Positions 1-9,044 of a DNA stretch of 64,000 bases are shown piece by piece. Origin of the DNA: Promethearchaeia archaeon (GTDB lineage: Archaea > Asgardarchaeota > Lokiarchaeia > Sigyniarchaeales > SOKP01); NCBI GenBank assembly GCA_029856145.1, contig JAHQWK010000001.1, positions 62,001-126,000 on the forward strand. The letters are read 5' to 3'. The notes beneath the pieces were generated by a model that was not told the origin of the DNA, ran no database searches, and worked only from the letters and a program-made list of their open reading frames with translations. Each line of letters starts with the position of its first letter. The stretch's first letter is position 1. The position numbers and the translations under genes are program-made.

Positions 1-523
1 TCAAGGTTCTCTTCTCCCTTAGTTCTTCGAGATTAGGAACTTCTGTATAGACCCCTTTCCCCTTGAACTCATCAACACCGAGTATTACTCGCACATCCAG
101 CTGACATGAAGTAACTATTTCTACTTCTGGGTTTGTTCCCTCACGATAGTTATTTATCGCAGCTTTTAATGCATCTGCGGCTAGATTTGAACAATGCATT
201 TTGATTGGAGGTAAACCGTCTAATTCCTCCGCTACATTGCTTCGAGTAATTTTATAGGCATCTTCAAGAGTCATACCTTTAGCCATCTCAGTTACCATTG
301 AAGAAGTCGATACTGCAGATCCACAACCAAAAGTTTTGAATTTAATATCATCTATGATATCTTCCCCTTTGTCATTTTTCCCTACTTTTATGAATATTTC
401 CATTAAATCTCCACATACTGGATTTCCAACCTTCCCATATCCATCGGGATTCTCAATTGACCCTACATTTCGTGGATTCCGAAAATGGTCCATTACCTTA
501 TCGGTATATTTATGTACACTCAT
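1..523 (-). CDS. iscU: IscU/NifU-type Fe-S cluster scaffold, C-terminus cut by window edge
   Basis: Scaffold on which sulfide and iron are assembled into an Fe-S cluster before transfer to apo-proteins in the cytoplasm. Translation from the ATG at 523 gives MSVHKYTDKVMDHFRNPRN and the three cluster-ligating cysteines in the contexts NPVCGD, FGCGSA and MHCSNL, in IscU spacing. At least 174 residues are present and the frame is still open at base 1; this is longer than a usual 125-150-residue IscU, and a further Cys follows in SCQLDVRVI. The ATG directly abuts the stop codon of the upstream iscS-like gene (TAA then ATG), so the two are surely co-transcribed and perhaps translationally coupled. 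The family call is firm; the C-terminal extension is unexplained. Confidence 0.93.
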   Translation of the reverse strand, partial: MSVHKYTDKVMDHFRNPRNVGSIENPDGYGKVGNPVCGDLMEIFIKVGKNDKGEDIIDDIKFKTFGCGSAVSTSSMVTEMAKGMTLEDAYKITRSNVAEELDGLPPIKMHCSNLAADALKAAINNYREGTNPEVEIVTSCQLDVRVILGVDEFKGKGVYTEVPNLEELREKRTL

Positions 524-1714
524 TTAATTTTCCTCCTCTTCTAATTTTTTTAATAAATCTGAAGGCGTTAGTGGTGATAAAATTCTTAATTTTCTTACTA
601 TTCCCGGTAATACTTTTATAATTTTAACAATATCTTTTTCTTCTGTAAATCTCCCTAAAGTTAATAATAAACTCCCATGTGCTTCCTCATGTAATAAACC
701 ACACGAGATAAGTGTATGGGATGGTTCAAGAGTCTTTGAAGAACAAGCAGAACCTGTTGCTACCTCCACTTTTTCATCCTTTAAGGAGAGAAGTAAAGAT
801 TCACCTTCAATATAATCAAAACGGAAATTAGCATTATGTGGCGTCCTTTTCTCAGGATGCCCATTTAAATATGATTTAGGTACCTTTAAAACTTCCCTAA
901 TTAATTTATCCTTAAGAATTTTTAATCTAGCAGCTTCTTCATTTATTTCCACCTTCATTATTTGAGCGGCTTTAGCAAATCCTATTATCCCAGGTATATT
1001 TTCAGATCCAGATCTTATACCTTTCTCTTGACCTCCTCCAATAATTACAGGATTCACTCGTACTCCTTTCTTAAGATATAAAGCACCTATACCCCTTGGA
1101 CCATAGATATCGTTCGAAGATAAAGTCAATAAATCAAAAGGAACTTTTTGTACATCAATAGGTATGGTACTTTCACTTGCTACAGCATCAGAATGAAACC
1201 ATATGTTTTTGTTTTGAGCAATTTCCGCAATTTCTTCTATAGGCTGAAGTGACCCAATTTCATTACTAGCTGTAGAAATCGAGATTAAAATTGTCTCATC
1301 AGTTATAAGTCGCTCTAATTTTCCGAGATTAATAATACCAAATCTGTCCACGGGAACCCTGCTCACTCTAAAGCCTTCTTTCTCTAAATATTTACCAATA
1401 TTTAATATCGAGATATGCTCAATCTCTGAGATGATAATATGATTTCCTTTTCTTCGATTTCGAAGAGCTGCACCGATTATTCCTAAATTATTTGATTCGG
1501 TAGCTCCAGAAGTAAAAATGATGTTATCTGGACTTGGAGCATTTATAAACTCAGCAACTTTAAGTCGACCGTCTTCTAAAGAATTAGTAGCCTTATATCC
1601 ATAATTATGTAATGAAGATGGATTTCCAAAATCTTGAGTGAAATATGGTTTCATAGCCTCAAATACACGAGGATCCACTGGTTTAGCTGCTTGGTAATCT
1701 AAATACGCACTCAT
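524..1714 (-). CDS. iscS: IscS/NifS-like cysteine desulfurase lacking the PLP lysine
   Basis: Fold-type I PLP enzyme family that takes sulfur from cysteine for Fe-S assembly. Length (396 aa) and architecture are those of IscS: FTSGATESNN near residue 67, EH at 99-100, HSDA at 174-177, GGGQEKGIRSGSEN near 226, and the sulfur-carrier loop GSACSS with Cys324. The segment that normally reads SGHK(I/L)YGPKG reads SSNDIYGPRG, so the Schiff-base lysine is Asp202, and the conserved Gln after HxDA is Ala179. The same Lys-to-Asp change is known in the structurally studied Archaeoglobus fulgidus IscS. The persulfide cysteine is kept, so a role as IscU partner or sulfur/ligand donor is plausible, while ordinary cysteine desulfuration is doubtful. 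It is the middle gene of a tusA-iscS-iscU operon. Confidence 0.9.
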   Translation of the reverse strand: MSAYLDYQAAKPVDPRVFEAMKPYFTQDFGNPSSLHNYGYKATNSLEDGRLKVAEFINAPSPDNIIFTSGATESNNLGIIGAALRNRRKGNHIIISEIEHISILNIGKYLEKEGFRVSRVPVDRFGIINLGKLERLITDETILISISTASNEIGSLQPIEEIAEIAQNKNIWFHSDAVASESTIPIDVQKVPFDLLTLSSNDIYGPRGIGALYLKKGVRVNPVIIGGGQEKGIRSGSENIPGIIGFAKAAQIMKVEINEEAARLKILKDKLIREVLKVPKSYLNGHPEKRTPHNANFRFDYIEGESLLLSLKDEKVEVATGSACSSKTLEPSHTLISCGLLHEEAHGSLLLTLGRFTEEKDIVKIIKVLPGIVRKLRILSPLTPSDLLKKLEEEEN

Positions 1715-1732
1715 CTTCTAATCCTCGAATCA

Positions 1733-1987
1733 TTATTTTAATTTTTTAAATACGAATATTAAATCATCGCCATCTTTATTAAACTCCACTACCTTAGTGT
1801 CGGTTCTCTTTGCCCATCTTTTAAGATCCTCTTCAGCAGCAGGGTCATCAGCAATAACTTTAAAATACTGTCCTACAGTAAGAGTTTCACTTAAATTCCT
1901 AACTTCAAACAATGGTTCTGGACAAAATAAACCACGAGTATCCAATTCTTCATCAATTATAGTTCCATCAATTTCCTCATGACTCAA
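1733..1987 (-). CDS. tusA: TusA/SirA family sulfur-carrier protein
   Basis: Small (84 aa) sulfur-relay protein. The TusA signature is clear: LDTRGLFCPEPLFEVR carries the CPxP motif with the persulfide-accepting Cys22 at the start of helix 1, followed by the GQYFKVIADDPAAEEDLKRW strand-helix typical of the family. The start used is TTG at 1987; no in-frame ATG lies before the motif. It is the first gene of a minus-strand operon and ends 18 bp before the iscS-like gene. Context suggests delivery of sulfane sulfur to Fe-S assembly, possibly making up for the degenerate IscS, which is an inference. The family is secure; partner and substrate are not. Confidence 0.88.
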   Translation of the reverse strand: MSHEEIDGTIIDEELDTRGLFCPEPLFEVRNLSETLTVGQYFKVIADDPAAEEDLKRWAKRTDTKVVEFNKDGDDLIFVFKKLK

Positions 1988-2211
1988 TTTAAAAACCTCT
2001 TTAAAAGGATTCTATTATAAAATATTTCTTGAGATATAAACGATTCAAAAAGAGTATAAATCTTCTGATTATAATTTAATATACTTTAATACTAACTAAG
2101 AAAATTCTATAAAATCCATAGAAAAAGATATTTATATTTTATAAATCTTTTAAACCTAGATATTAAAATAGGGAAAATTAAAGAAAAAAATTTCAAAAAA
2201 ACAGAAAATAT

Positions 2212-2847
2212 TCATTCAATTCCAGCTAATCTTTTAATATGTTTCACTCCATCAACTGCATCGTCGGCAAAATCATCAGCACCAAGTCTCTTTGCAAGTT
2301 CCATATTTAAAGGAGCCCCCCCTACGATCAGTTTAACATTATCACGAATTCCTGCTGTTTGTAAAGCTTCATGAACAACTTTTATATGTTCTACTGTCAT
2401 AGTTAATAATGTACTTAAAGCGATTATAGTAGCTCCTGTTTCCTTTACTTTTTCAATTATAGCTTTCTCATCAACATCCATCCCTAAGTCATATAGTTCA
2501 AACCCAGAACTTAAGAGAAGAGAACTTAATATATTTTTTCCTATATCATGGTTATCTCCCTTAACTGTAGCTAGAATTATTTTCACTTTATCTTCTGATT
2601 TATCTGAAGCAGCTAACACAGGCTTCAAAATATTAAAAGCTTCCTTCATTGTTTCTCCCGCTAGAACAAGTTCTGTTAGATAATATTCTTTTTCTTCATA
2701 AAGACGTCCGACCTCATCCATACCTTTTTTTAAGGAGTTTAATACATCAAAAGCATCCTTCCCTTCATCTAATGCTTCTTTCACTGCATCGGCAATATCG
2801 TCTACTTCCAATTCAATTACTAATTCAGTTAATTTTTCAAAATCCAC
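2212..2847 (-). CDS. Corrinoid (B12-binding) methyltransferase shuttle protein
   Basis: Cobalamin-binding shuttle protein of the MtbC/MttC/MtmC type, which carries a methyl group between a substrate methyltransferase and a corrinoid:acceptor methyltransferase. Residues 1-85 form the helical cap (EALDEGKDAFDVLNSLKKGM, with EKEYYLTELVLAGETM). The Rossmann B12 domain follows, with the histidine motif DNHDIGKNI (D-x-H-x2-G) near residue 97, then ALSTLLTMT and GGAPLN. At 211 aa it is full length. No substrate methyltransferase gene (mtaB, mttB, mtbB) is adjacent, so the methyl donor cannot be read from context; methanol, methylamines and methoxy compounds are all possible. It is transcribed alone on the minus strand. 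Confidence 0.9.
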   Translation of the reverse strand: MDFEKLTELVIELEVDDIADAVKEALDEGKDAFDVLNSLKKGMDEVGRLYEEKEYYLTELVLAGETMKEAFNILKPVLAASDKSEDKVKIILATVKGDNHDIGKNILSSLLLSSGFELYDLGMDVDEKAIIEKVKETGATIIALSTLLTMTVEHIKVVHEALQTAGIRDNVKLIVGGAPLNMELAKRLGADDFADDAVDGVKHIKRLAGIE

Positions 2848-3381
2848 AAAAATCTCCTTTCTTTACGAAATATAAATGGTAATTGATACTAAAGTAAATT
2901 AAATTTATCCTTTAAATCTTATTTTACTAAAAAAAGTAATTTAAAATTAATTTGTTTCAAAAATAAAAAGAAGAGAGAGAGGGAGATGAGAAAAAATCAA
3001 AATCTCAACAAGTATGTTTAAGATTTTGCAAAATTTAGTTTAGTTACCATTATAATCCACTTAGCAGAGAGCCATAGTGCTTAATTAGGAAATTAGGGGA
3101 TATTATTTGTATTTTCTCAATCTTCCCTCTATTTTATAATTATGATACTTTACTATTTAAATTTAATTTAACAATAGCCTAAAAATCCAAAAATTATACA
3201 TTAAAAATGAATAAATTGACCATTCTAAGATTTATCATTAAAATATTGAAGAAATACAAATTCAATAAATTAATACCAATTTCCAAAATTTTTAATATTC
3301 ATATGAATTAATTTTCAGCTTATCAACACAAATAGCTAAATTTGACACTAAAAATTTAAATAAATAATAATTATAAACATT
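2848..3381. other. Intergenic region without a recognised gene
   Basis: About 530 bp between the divergently transcribed corrinoid-protein gene and the ABC-exporter operon. It is very AT-rich with stop codons in all frames. A purine-rich stretch (aagaagagagagagggag) lies near 2968-2986. The promoters of both flanking genes must be here, but I cannot assign a TATA box with confidence among so many A/T runs. Confidence 0.5.
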
Positions 3382-4179
3382 GTGCCAGAAATAGATAATT
3401 CCCTAGAGGATATTGAACAAGAAAATTCAGTAAAAGGGGATAAAACCACCTCAAAAGCTGATTTTTTGAAAGAAATAAGTTCAAAATATGCAATTATTTG
3501 TGAAGAGTTATTTAAAGATTATGAAATTGGTGATTTTATTGTTCGAGCTGTTGACAATGTATCATTATCAATTCATAATGGAGAATTTTTAGTTATTAAA
3601 GGTCCTAGTGGAGCAGGTAAGACATCATTATTAAATTTAATAGCTGGATTAGACTCCCCTAATAGTGGAATATTATATTCTTATGGTGTTAAAATTTCAG
3701 ATATGGAGGAAGAATCACTAACAACGTGGAGACTCTTAAATACAGGTTTTATATTTCAGAATTATAATCTTATTAGTACACTTACTGCTGAGGAAAACGT
3801 TATGTTTCCCATGAATCTTTCAGGTGTAGCTTTTAAGGAACAAAGAAAACGTGCAGAAGAACTATTAAGAAAAATGGGCCTTTTTGATCGAAGAGAACAT
3901 CTACCTTTTCAACTTTCTGCTGGAGAACAACAAAGGGTTGCAATAGCAAGAGCTTTAGCAAATGATCCTCCTATGATCTTAGCTGATGAACCAACAGCTA
4001 ATCTAGATAAGAAAACTAGTCAATTTATTAGAGATCTTTTTAAAGAGTTAAAAGATGACATTAGAACAATTTTAGTCGCCACGCATGATGATTATTTAAT
4101 AAACTTAGCCGATAGAATTCTTTCTTTTGATGATGGAAAAATTATAAATGAAGAAATAATAAGACAATTCGAAAAGTAG
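3382..4179 (+). CDS. ABC transporter ATP-binding protein, LolD/MacB type
   Basis: ATPase of a type VII (MacB/LolCDE-like) ABC system. The nucleotide-binding domain starts near residue 38 after a polar N-terminal extension. Walker A is GPSGAGKT (74-81), the Q-loop is FIFQNYNLI, the signature is LSAGEQQRVAIARAL, Walker B is MILADEPTANLD and the H-loop is VATHD. The LSAGEQQR signature and short linker are typical of the LolD/FtsE branch. Translation starts at a GTG (3382) without a convincing ribosome binding site. The FtsX-type permease gene follows after 15 bp, so the two form an operon. Likely role: driving mechanotransmission or extraction of a membrane-associated substrate; the substrate is unknown. 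Confidence 0.92.
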   Translation: MPEIDNSLEDIEQENSVKGDKTTSKADFLKEISSKYAIICEELFKDYEIGDFIVRAVDNVSLSIHNGEFLVIKGPSGAGKTSLLNLIAGLDSPNSGILYSYGVKISDMEEESLTTWRLLNTGFIFQNYNLISTLTAEENVMFPMNLSGVAFKEQRKRAEELLRKMGLFDRREHLPFQLSAGEQQRVAIARALANDPPMILADEPTANLDKKTSQFIRDLFKELKDDIRTILVATHDDYLINLADRILSFDDGKIINEEIIRQFEK

Positions 4180-4194
4180 GAATTAAAAAACAAT

Positions 4195-6105
4195 ATGTCG
4201 TCATTTGATTTTGCGTTGAAAGACTTATATCGGAAAAGACAATCTAATTATCCATTTTTAATTATTATTATATTAATCGTCGCTTTTACTGAGTTTTTTA
4301 TATATTTTACATCATCAATAGGCTTGAATATCTTTATTCAACCTTCATTTCTAAATACATATTATTTCTCCGGTGGAATTAGTTTAACCTATAAACAGTT
4401 TAATAACCTAATTCAGATCTTATTGATTTCATTAACTGTTGGTATAGTAGTTGCTGTTAGTACTACATTAATTATTTCTAAAAAGAAAGATATTGCCATA
4501 ATGAAATCTTTAGGAACTCTCCCCCGGAAATTATATAGTTTTTATTTACTTGAAGTTTATATTTTATTTTTTATTGGTTTTTTATTAGGGTTAATTTTAG
4601 GACTAATAGTATTTGGAATATTTGCTTTAATTATGTTTTTTTTCAATTTTCCTATTCTAATTCAAATTGATTTTTTTTACACTCCATTTATTTTTTTTTC
4701 TTGTATAATAGGTATTTTTTTTGTGAGCGGTTATGCAATAAGGAAAATTGGGAAACAGAAAATAATCCAGACTTTCTCTAAAGATATTCCTTATAATTAT
4801 AATGCTGGAAAAAATTTAAAATATATTCCTAAATGGTTGACTTCAATTGGATTTAATATTAAAATTGCCGTTGTTAATACAATAAGAAAAAAAGGCGAAT
4901 TTCAACGGTATTTAATTCTATTTTCTATTATTGGAATATTGATATTTACATTAGGTTTAGGAACTATTGTATTAAACATTTCCTCTCGAGAGTGGATAAA
5001 TAAATCACAAAGTGAAAACATAGTGATTATAGGACATGAAGACGTTGTTTATAACTATTCTTTAATGTATAGGATGTTTTCTGATCCTACTCTTTTAATT
5101 GACGAAACGAATATAAATTTTACAGAGTCACAGTACTTCTTTAATTTAAGTGATATAAACACTTTAAATAGTGTTGAAGAAATTGAAGAAATTGATGAAA
5201 GAATAATTAGTTTTTATGATGTTAAAGAACTTACTGGAACTCATATAACTGAAGATGGTTCCTATATAACTGTTGGTAAGCATCGAGAAGGGAATATTCC
5301 TATCATTGGTGTGAATCCTAAGAATATAATTCAAAATTTTGAAATAGAAGGAAGATTTTTCACTGAGGAGGATGCTTTTTTTAATATGACTATTGGAGAT
5401 GGTTTAGCTCACAACTTTTTCGAATTTCCATTAGTTCAAGGATTAGAACTTACAGGGCTTGGTAAGACATTCCGTATCGCTGGAGTGATTATCGATAGTT
5501 TTTATTCTGGGTGGGGGGGATATATAAGTATTAATGAGTCGAGGAAAACATTAAACCTCGTGAATGATGAGGTCAATTTAATAATGTTAAAGCTAAGTCC
5601 TGGTGCATACCAAGGAATTAATGAAACTCTTGAAAATGTTACTAACACTATTGGAGAAAATTTTACCTATTTAAGATTAGATCAAGTATTCCGGGAAAAT
5701 TTAACTTTCGTAAGCTTCTTATCTATATACCCAATACTGTTAATTATAGTGATATCAACTATCGCAATTTTATCATTGTACAATTATCAAAAATCAGCAA
5801 TAATGGAGAAAGCTCAAGATTTTCTTATTATGCGTGCTATTGGTTCAAAAACTAGATCATTGAAAAAAATTCTTTTTATGGAGTCAATCTTTGTATTATT
5901 TCCATCTTTACTTTTAAGTTTAGGAATTGGAATGATGATAAGTTCTTTATTTTTATTTGAGCAAGTCTATTTACCTCCATTATACGTACCCTTTATCTTC
6001 TTCTTATTTTTATGTTTCCTATTTATGATTTTTAATTTCTTAAGCCTTTTTCCAATAATTAAGAAAATCAATAAATTTTCTATAAAGGATTTTAGCATGT
6101 ACTAA
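4195..6105 (+). CDS. FtsX-like ABC transporter permease (MacB/LolC family)
   Basis: Membrane partner of the preceding ATPase. The 636-aa protein has a hydrophobic segment near residues 20-42, a first FtsX core of three segments (about 70-92, 118-146, 157-180) and a second half beginning with a segment near 238-262. A roughly 245-residue extracytoplasmic domain follows, and then three closing segments (about 506-530, 563-586, 598-624). The coupling-helix motif IMKSLGTLPRKLYSFYLLE after segment 2 and its copy IMRAIGSKTRSLKKILFME in the second half mark the two FtsX repeats. This two-repeat form resembles bacterial LolC/E-like and DUF214 permeases. Substrate not inferable. Confidence 0.88.
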   Translation: MSSFDFALKDLYRKRQSNYPFLIIIILIVAFTEFFIYFTSSIGLNIFIQPSFLNTYYFSGGISLTYKQFNNLIQILLISLTVGIVVAVSTTLIISKKKDIAIMKSLGTLPRKLYSFYLLEVYILFFIGFLLGLILGLIVFGIFALIMFFFNFPILIQIDFFYTPFIFFSCIIGIFFVSGYAIRKIGKQKIIQTFSKDIPYNYNAGKNLKYIPKWLTSIGFNIKIAVVNTIRKKGEFQRYLILFSIIGILIFTLGLGTIVLNISSREWINKSQSENIVIIGHEDVVYNYSLMYRMFSDPTLLIDETNINFTESQYFFNLSDINTLNSVEEIEEIDERIISFYDVKELTGTHITEDGSYITVGKHREGNIPIIGVNPKNIIQNFEIEGRFFTEEDAFFNMTIGDGLAHNFFEFPLVQGLELTGLGKTFRIAGVIIDSFYSGWGGYISINESRKTLNLVNDEVNLIMLKLSPGAYQGINETLENVTNTIGENFTYLRLDQVFRENLTFVSFLSIYPILLIIVISTIAILSLYNYQKSAIMEKAQDFLIMRAIGSKTRSLKKILFMESIFVLFPSLLLSLGIGMMISSLFLFEQVYLPPLYVPFIFFLFLCFLFMIFNFLSLFPIIKKINKFSIKDFSMY

Positions 6106-6206
6106 ACATTTTTATTTTAGTAATAAGATAAGATGGATAGGGTATTGATAAGTTAAATTTTAATTTCTAAAATTGTATTATTCTAATATAAAGGTGATTC
6201 TTTTTA

Positions 6207-7523
6207 ATGTCTGAAGATGCGTTAAAAGCCCGTATCAATGATTTAGAGGCAGATCTTGATAAAAAAGATATAGAGAACCATAATCTACTTGATAGAATTG
6301 AAGAACTTGAAGACAATATTATGAGATTAGAGGCTCTAATTCCAGAAGAAGATATTAAAAAAAAAAGCAGGAAACAACAAACATCAGATTCAAAATTGGC
6401 CATTGAACTCGATGAAAAAGATAGACAAATTAGATTAGTAAAGGATAAAATGGGTTTTTTAAGAAAAGAGAAAGTACAACTTCAACAAGAATTAGATAGA
6501 ATAAAATCTCAACTGGGTGAATCTTCGGTTATTAGAGTTGAAGATTTGAGAAGTAAAGCCCCACTTAATATATTAGTAAAAGAACTCCAAGAAAAAGTCA
6601 ATAATCAACGCTCAATAATTAATAAATTAAGATTTCAAAATGCCGGTAGCAAAGATTTTCGTGATCAACTGAACCAAAAAGAAGAAGAGATTGAAATTAT
6701 AAAATCAGAAAACTTAGATTTAAAACAAAAATTAAAAGAGTATAGCAATGCATATAGTGATAAAAGCAATGATTCAATAACAAAAGAATTAATAGAAGAT
6801 CTTCAGAACCAATTAACCAAATCTAAAAGACAGATAGCAGAATTAAAGCAAAGAATTGAAAAATCAGATAAAAAAAGTAAAAAACATGAAAAAGAAATTA
6901 TAAAAGTAAAAGAATTTAAAAAGGAGATCAATGAACAAAATAATCTACTAAAAGCGAAGGATAATGAAATTAAAGAATTAAAGAAAGAAATTATTTCTTT
7001 ACAAAAAGCTGAAATTGCAGCAAATTTTGAGCAAGATGACGTATCTTCAAGTGAAATGATGAGCACATTAAAAGAAGATCTCCAAAATAAACTAAATAAA
7101 GCTAAAGTACGAATAAAATCACTTCAAGCTGAACTCAAGAAATATCAAAGAGGAAAACCTGCAGAATCAGCAGGACCTCAAAAGGAGTTAGAAGGAAAAC
7201 TCAAAATGCAAAGAGAGATGGCCATCTTTCTTCAAAAACAACTTGAAACAAAGGAAGAAGAAATTGAAACAATTAAAAATGAGGCTGTACAAATAAAAAG
7301 AAAATACAGACAATTAGAGAATCAATTGAGTTTAAAAGATGAAAAATTTAATGATTTACAACGCCAATTGGATAGCCTAAATATTCAAACTCAAGTTCAA
7401 CCTATAAGAGAAGATCCTGACTTAGATTTGAGAGTCAGAGAACTTAAAAATAGAGTTGAAAACTTACAAAAACAGAATAATGAACAAAAAGTAGAGATTT
7501 CTCAGTTACGAAAAAAGATTTGA
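6207..7523 (+). CDS. Long coiled-coil protein of unknown function
   Basis: A 438-aa protein that is almost entirely heptad-patterned coiled coil rich in Glu, Lys, Gln and Leu (for example LKARINDLEADLDKK and LKNRVENLQKQNNEQ), with only short breaks such as IRVEDLRSKAPLNILVKELQ (near 111-130) and a Pro/Gly-containing hinge near 315. No signal peptide, membrane segment or catalytic motif is visible. It ends 10 bp before the RNase Z gene, so the two are probably co-transcribed. It may be a cytoskeletal, tethering or SMC-like scaffold protein. Coiled-coil composition makes homology calls unreliable, so no name is given. Confidence 0.75.
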   Translation: MSEDALKARINDLEADLDKKDIENHNLLDRIEELEDNIMRLEALIPEEDIKKKSRKQQTSDSKLAIELDEKDRQIRLVKDKMGFLRKEKVQLQQELDRIKSQLGESSVIRVEDLRSKAPLNILVKELQEKVNNQRSIINKLRFQNAGSKDFRDQLNQKEEEIEIIKSENLDLKQKLKEYSNAYSDKSNDSITKELIEDLQNQLTKSKRQIAELKQRIEKSDKKSKKHEKEIIKVKEFKKEINEQNNLLKAKDNEIKELKKEIISLQKAEIAANFEQDDVSSSEMMSTLKEDLQNKLNKAKVRIKSLQAELKKYQRGKPAESAGPQKELEGKLKMQREMAIFLQKQLETKEEEIETIKNEAVQIKRKYRQLENQLSLKDEKFNDLQRQLDSLNIQTQVQPIREDPDLDLRVRELKNRVENLQKQNNEQKVEISQLRKKI

Positions 7524-7533
7524 ACTTATTAAA

Positions 7534-8514
7534 ATGGAACTTATTATTTTAGGTAGCGCAGCTGCGACTCCTATAGAAAATCGAAATCTACCCTCTATAG
7601 CATTAAGATACAAAAATCAAATTCTCTTATTTGACTGTGGAGAAGATTTCCAACGTAGGTTTGCCAAGGCAGGCTTAAAATTTAATAAACCAATGAAAAT
7701 ATTTATTACTCATTTTCATGGAGACCATATCCTAGGCCTCCCTCCATTCCTATTTCGTTTAAGTTTAAATGACAGAACTGCACCAATGATGATCTTTGGT
7801 CCTCGAAATCTTTTTCTTTATTTATACATCCATAGAAAAATTCTCGGTTTGAAAGCCAAATATCCTATTAAGATTGTAGAAATTGATCATAAAAATCAAA
7901 AATTAATAGAGTTTGAGGGATTAGATTCTGAAATACCAAAGAGGACAATCAAGATAAATGGTAATTTGATATTTGAAACTAATTATTTTTCAATAAAATA
8001 TGCTTTGGTAGAACATTCTGTAATTACTTTCGCATATGCATTCATTGAAAAACCACGATATGGTAAATTCGTTCCTGAACGTGCCAGAAACCTAGGTATC
8101 CCTGAGAGTAACCTTTGGAAAAAGTTACAAGAAGGACAAATCATTGAATTCAATGGAAAGCTGATTGATCCGGTTAAGGAAGGAATTGTTGGTCCTGAGA
8201 GGCCAGGAAGAAAAATAACTTACTCTGGAGACTTGAAACCTTGTAAATCTTTAATAGATTTAGGAAGGGATTCAGATCTTTTGATTCATGAAGCAACATT
8301 TGCAAAAGCTTTAGCAGAAACTGCTGAAGATAAAAAACATTCTACATCTATAGATGCTGCAAATGACGCAAAAAAAATGGGTGCTAAGCAACTTATCTTA
8401 ACCCATATCTCAGCAAGATACCAATCTGATGCCTTAATTTTACTGGAAGAAGCTAAAGAGATTTTTCCAAATACAATATTAGCAGAAGATTTGCTTAAAA
8501 TTGAATTAAAATAA
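7534..8514 (+). CDS. rnz: Ribonuclease Z (tRNA 3' endonuclease)
   Basis: Metallo-beta-lactamase-fold zinc endonuclease that removes the 3' trailer from tRNA precursors. It starts with the family strand ELIILGSAAATPIENRNLPS. The zinc motif HxHxDH is THFHGDHILGLP (His60, His62, Asp64, His65). Later metal ligands are in LVEHSV, TYSGDLKP and LTHISARY, and the KPRYGKFVPE segment lies where the flexible exosite arm of tRNase Z is expected. Length (326 aa) fits the short form found in archaea. The gene is 10 bp downstream of the coiled-coil gene. Both tRNA genes in this window lack an encoded CCA, consistent with 3' processing by this enzyme and later CCA addition. Confidence 0.93.
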   Translation: MELIILGSAAATPIENRNLPSIALRYKNQILLFDCGEDFQRRFAKAGLKFNKPMKIFITHFHGDHILGLPPFLFRLSLNDRTAPMMIFGPRNLFLYLYIHRKILGLKAKYPIKIVEIDHKNQKLIEFEGLDSEIPKRTIKINGNLIFETNYFSIKYALVEHSVITFAYAFIEKPRYGKFVPERARNLGIPESNLWKKLQEGQIIEFNGKLIDPVKEGIVGPERPGRKITYSGDLKPCKSLIDLGRDSDLLIHEATFAKALAETAEDKKHSTSIDAANDAKKMGAKQLILTHISARYQSDALILLEEAKEIFPNTILAEDLLKIELK

Positions 8515-8575
8515 ATTATCTTCTAAATTTAATTCGTTAAAAAGAGAAAAATCAAATAAAAATCTTGATTTTGAG

Positions 8576-8794
8576 CTAAAATCCGCCTGCAATGTGTGGG
8601 AGTATAATAATCTCGTCTTCTTTCCCTATCTTCGTTTCTGGTGTTGCTTTTTTACCATTTACTATGATTCCGAAAAACTTGTCTTCAAGATTAAGTTCTC
8701 GTAATAAATCAGCTACGGTCATTGTTTTATCAGGCGAAAATGTTTCATACAATCCAGTATCTAATAATTCTGAAACTTGTTTTATAACAACCAC
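8576..8794 (-). CDS. MoaD/ThiS/Urm1-like ubiquitin-fold protein ending Gly-Gly-Phe
   Basis: A 72-aa beta-grasp sulfur-carrier or protein-modifier candidate. The pattern TVADLLRELN, then FGIIVNGKKATPETKIGKEDEIIILPHIAGG is that of MoaD/SAMP proteins. Their C-terminal Gly-Gly is adenylated by an E1-like enzyme and then thiocarboxylated or conjugated. Unusually, a Phe follows the Gly-Gly, so the terminus would need trimming before activation, as with eukaryotic ubiquitin precursors. The start is GTG at 8794, overlapping a possible AGGTGG Shine-Dalgarno sequence. It is isolated between two plus-strand genes, with no E1 (MoeB/UbaA) or MoaE nearby. The exact role (Moco, thiolation or conjugation) cannot be decided. 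Confidence 0.78.
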   Translation of the reverse strand: MVVIKQVSELLDTGLYETFSPDKTMTVADLLRELNLEDKFFGIIVNGKKATPETKIGKEDEIIILPHIAGGF

Positions 8795-9044
8795 CTAATA
8801 TTTTTAATTACTTATTATATGTTTGTAATAATATTTAATATTATTTCTTTAGTTTTATTCGTTTCAGTAAGCAGTGAATTCTTGTTTTTGAAACACTTCT
8901 TTAGACTTATTTTAATCATTCAGCGATTATATTCATATTTATTTGAATTAAACACATTTTTTTTAAGCTAAATTAAAATCCAATTTTTTTTATTTTTACT
9001 TTAATTTCTATATATAGGCTTTACTTTTTTGAGGAGATAATAAA

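Noticed and set aside
6803..7066. Antisense open frames opposite the coiled-coil gene and similar shadows elsewhere
   Set aside because: Ser/Phe/Ile-rich complements of Glu/Lys-rich coding sequence, with no independent start signals or domains.
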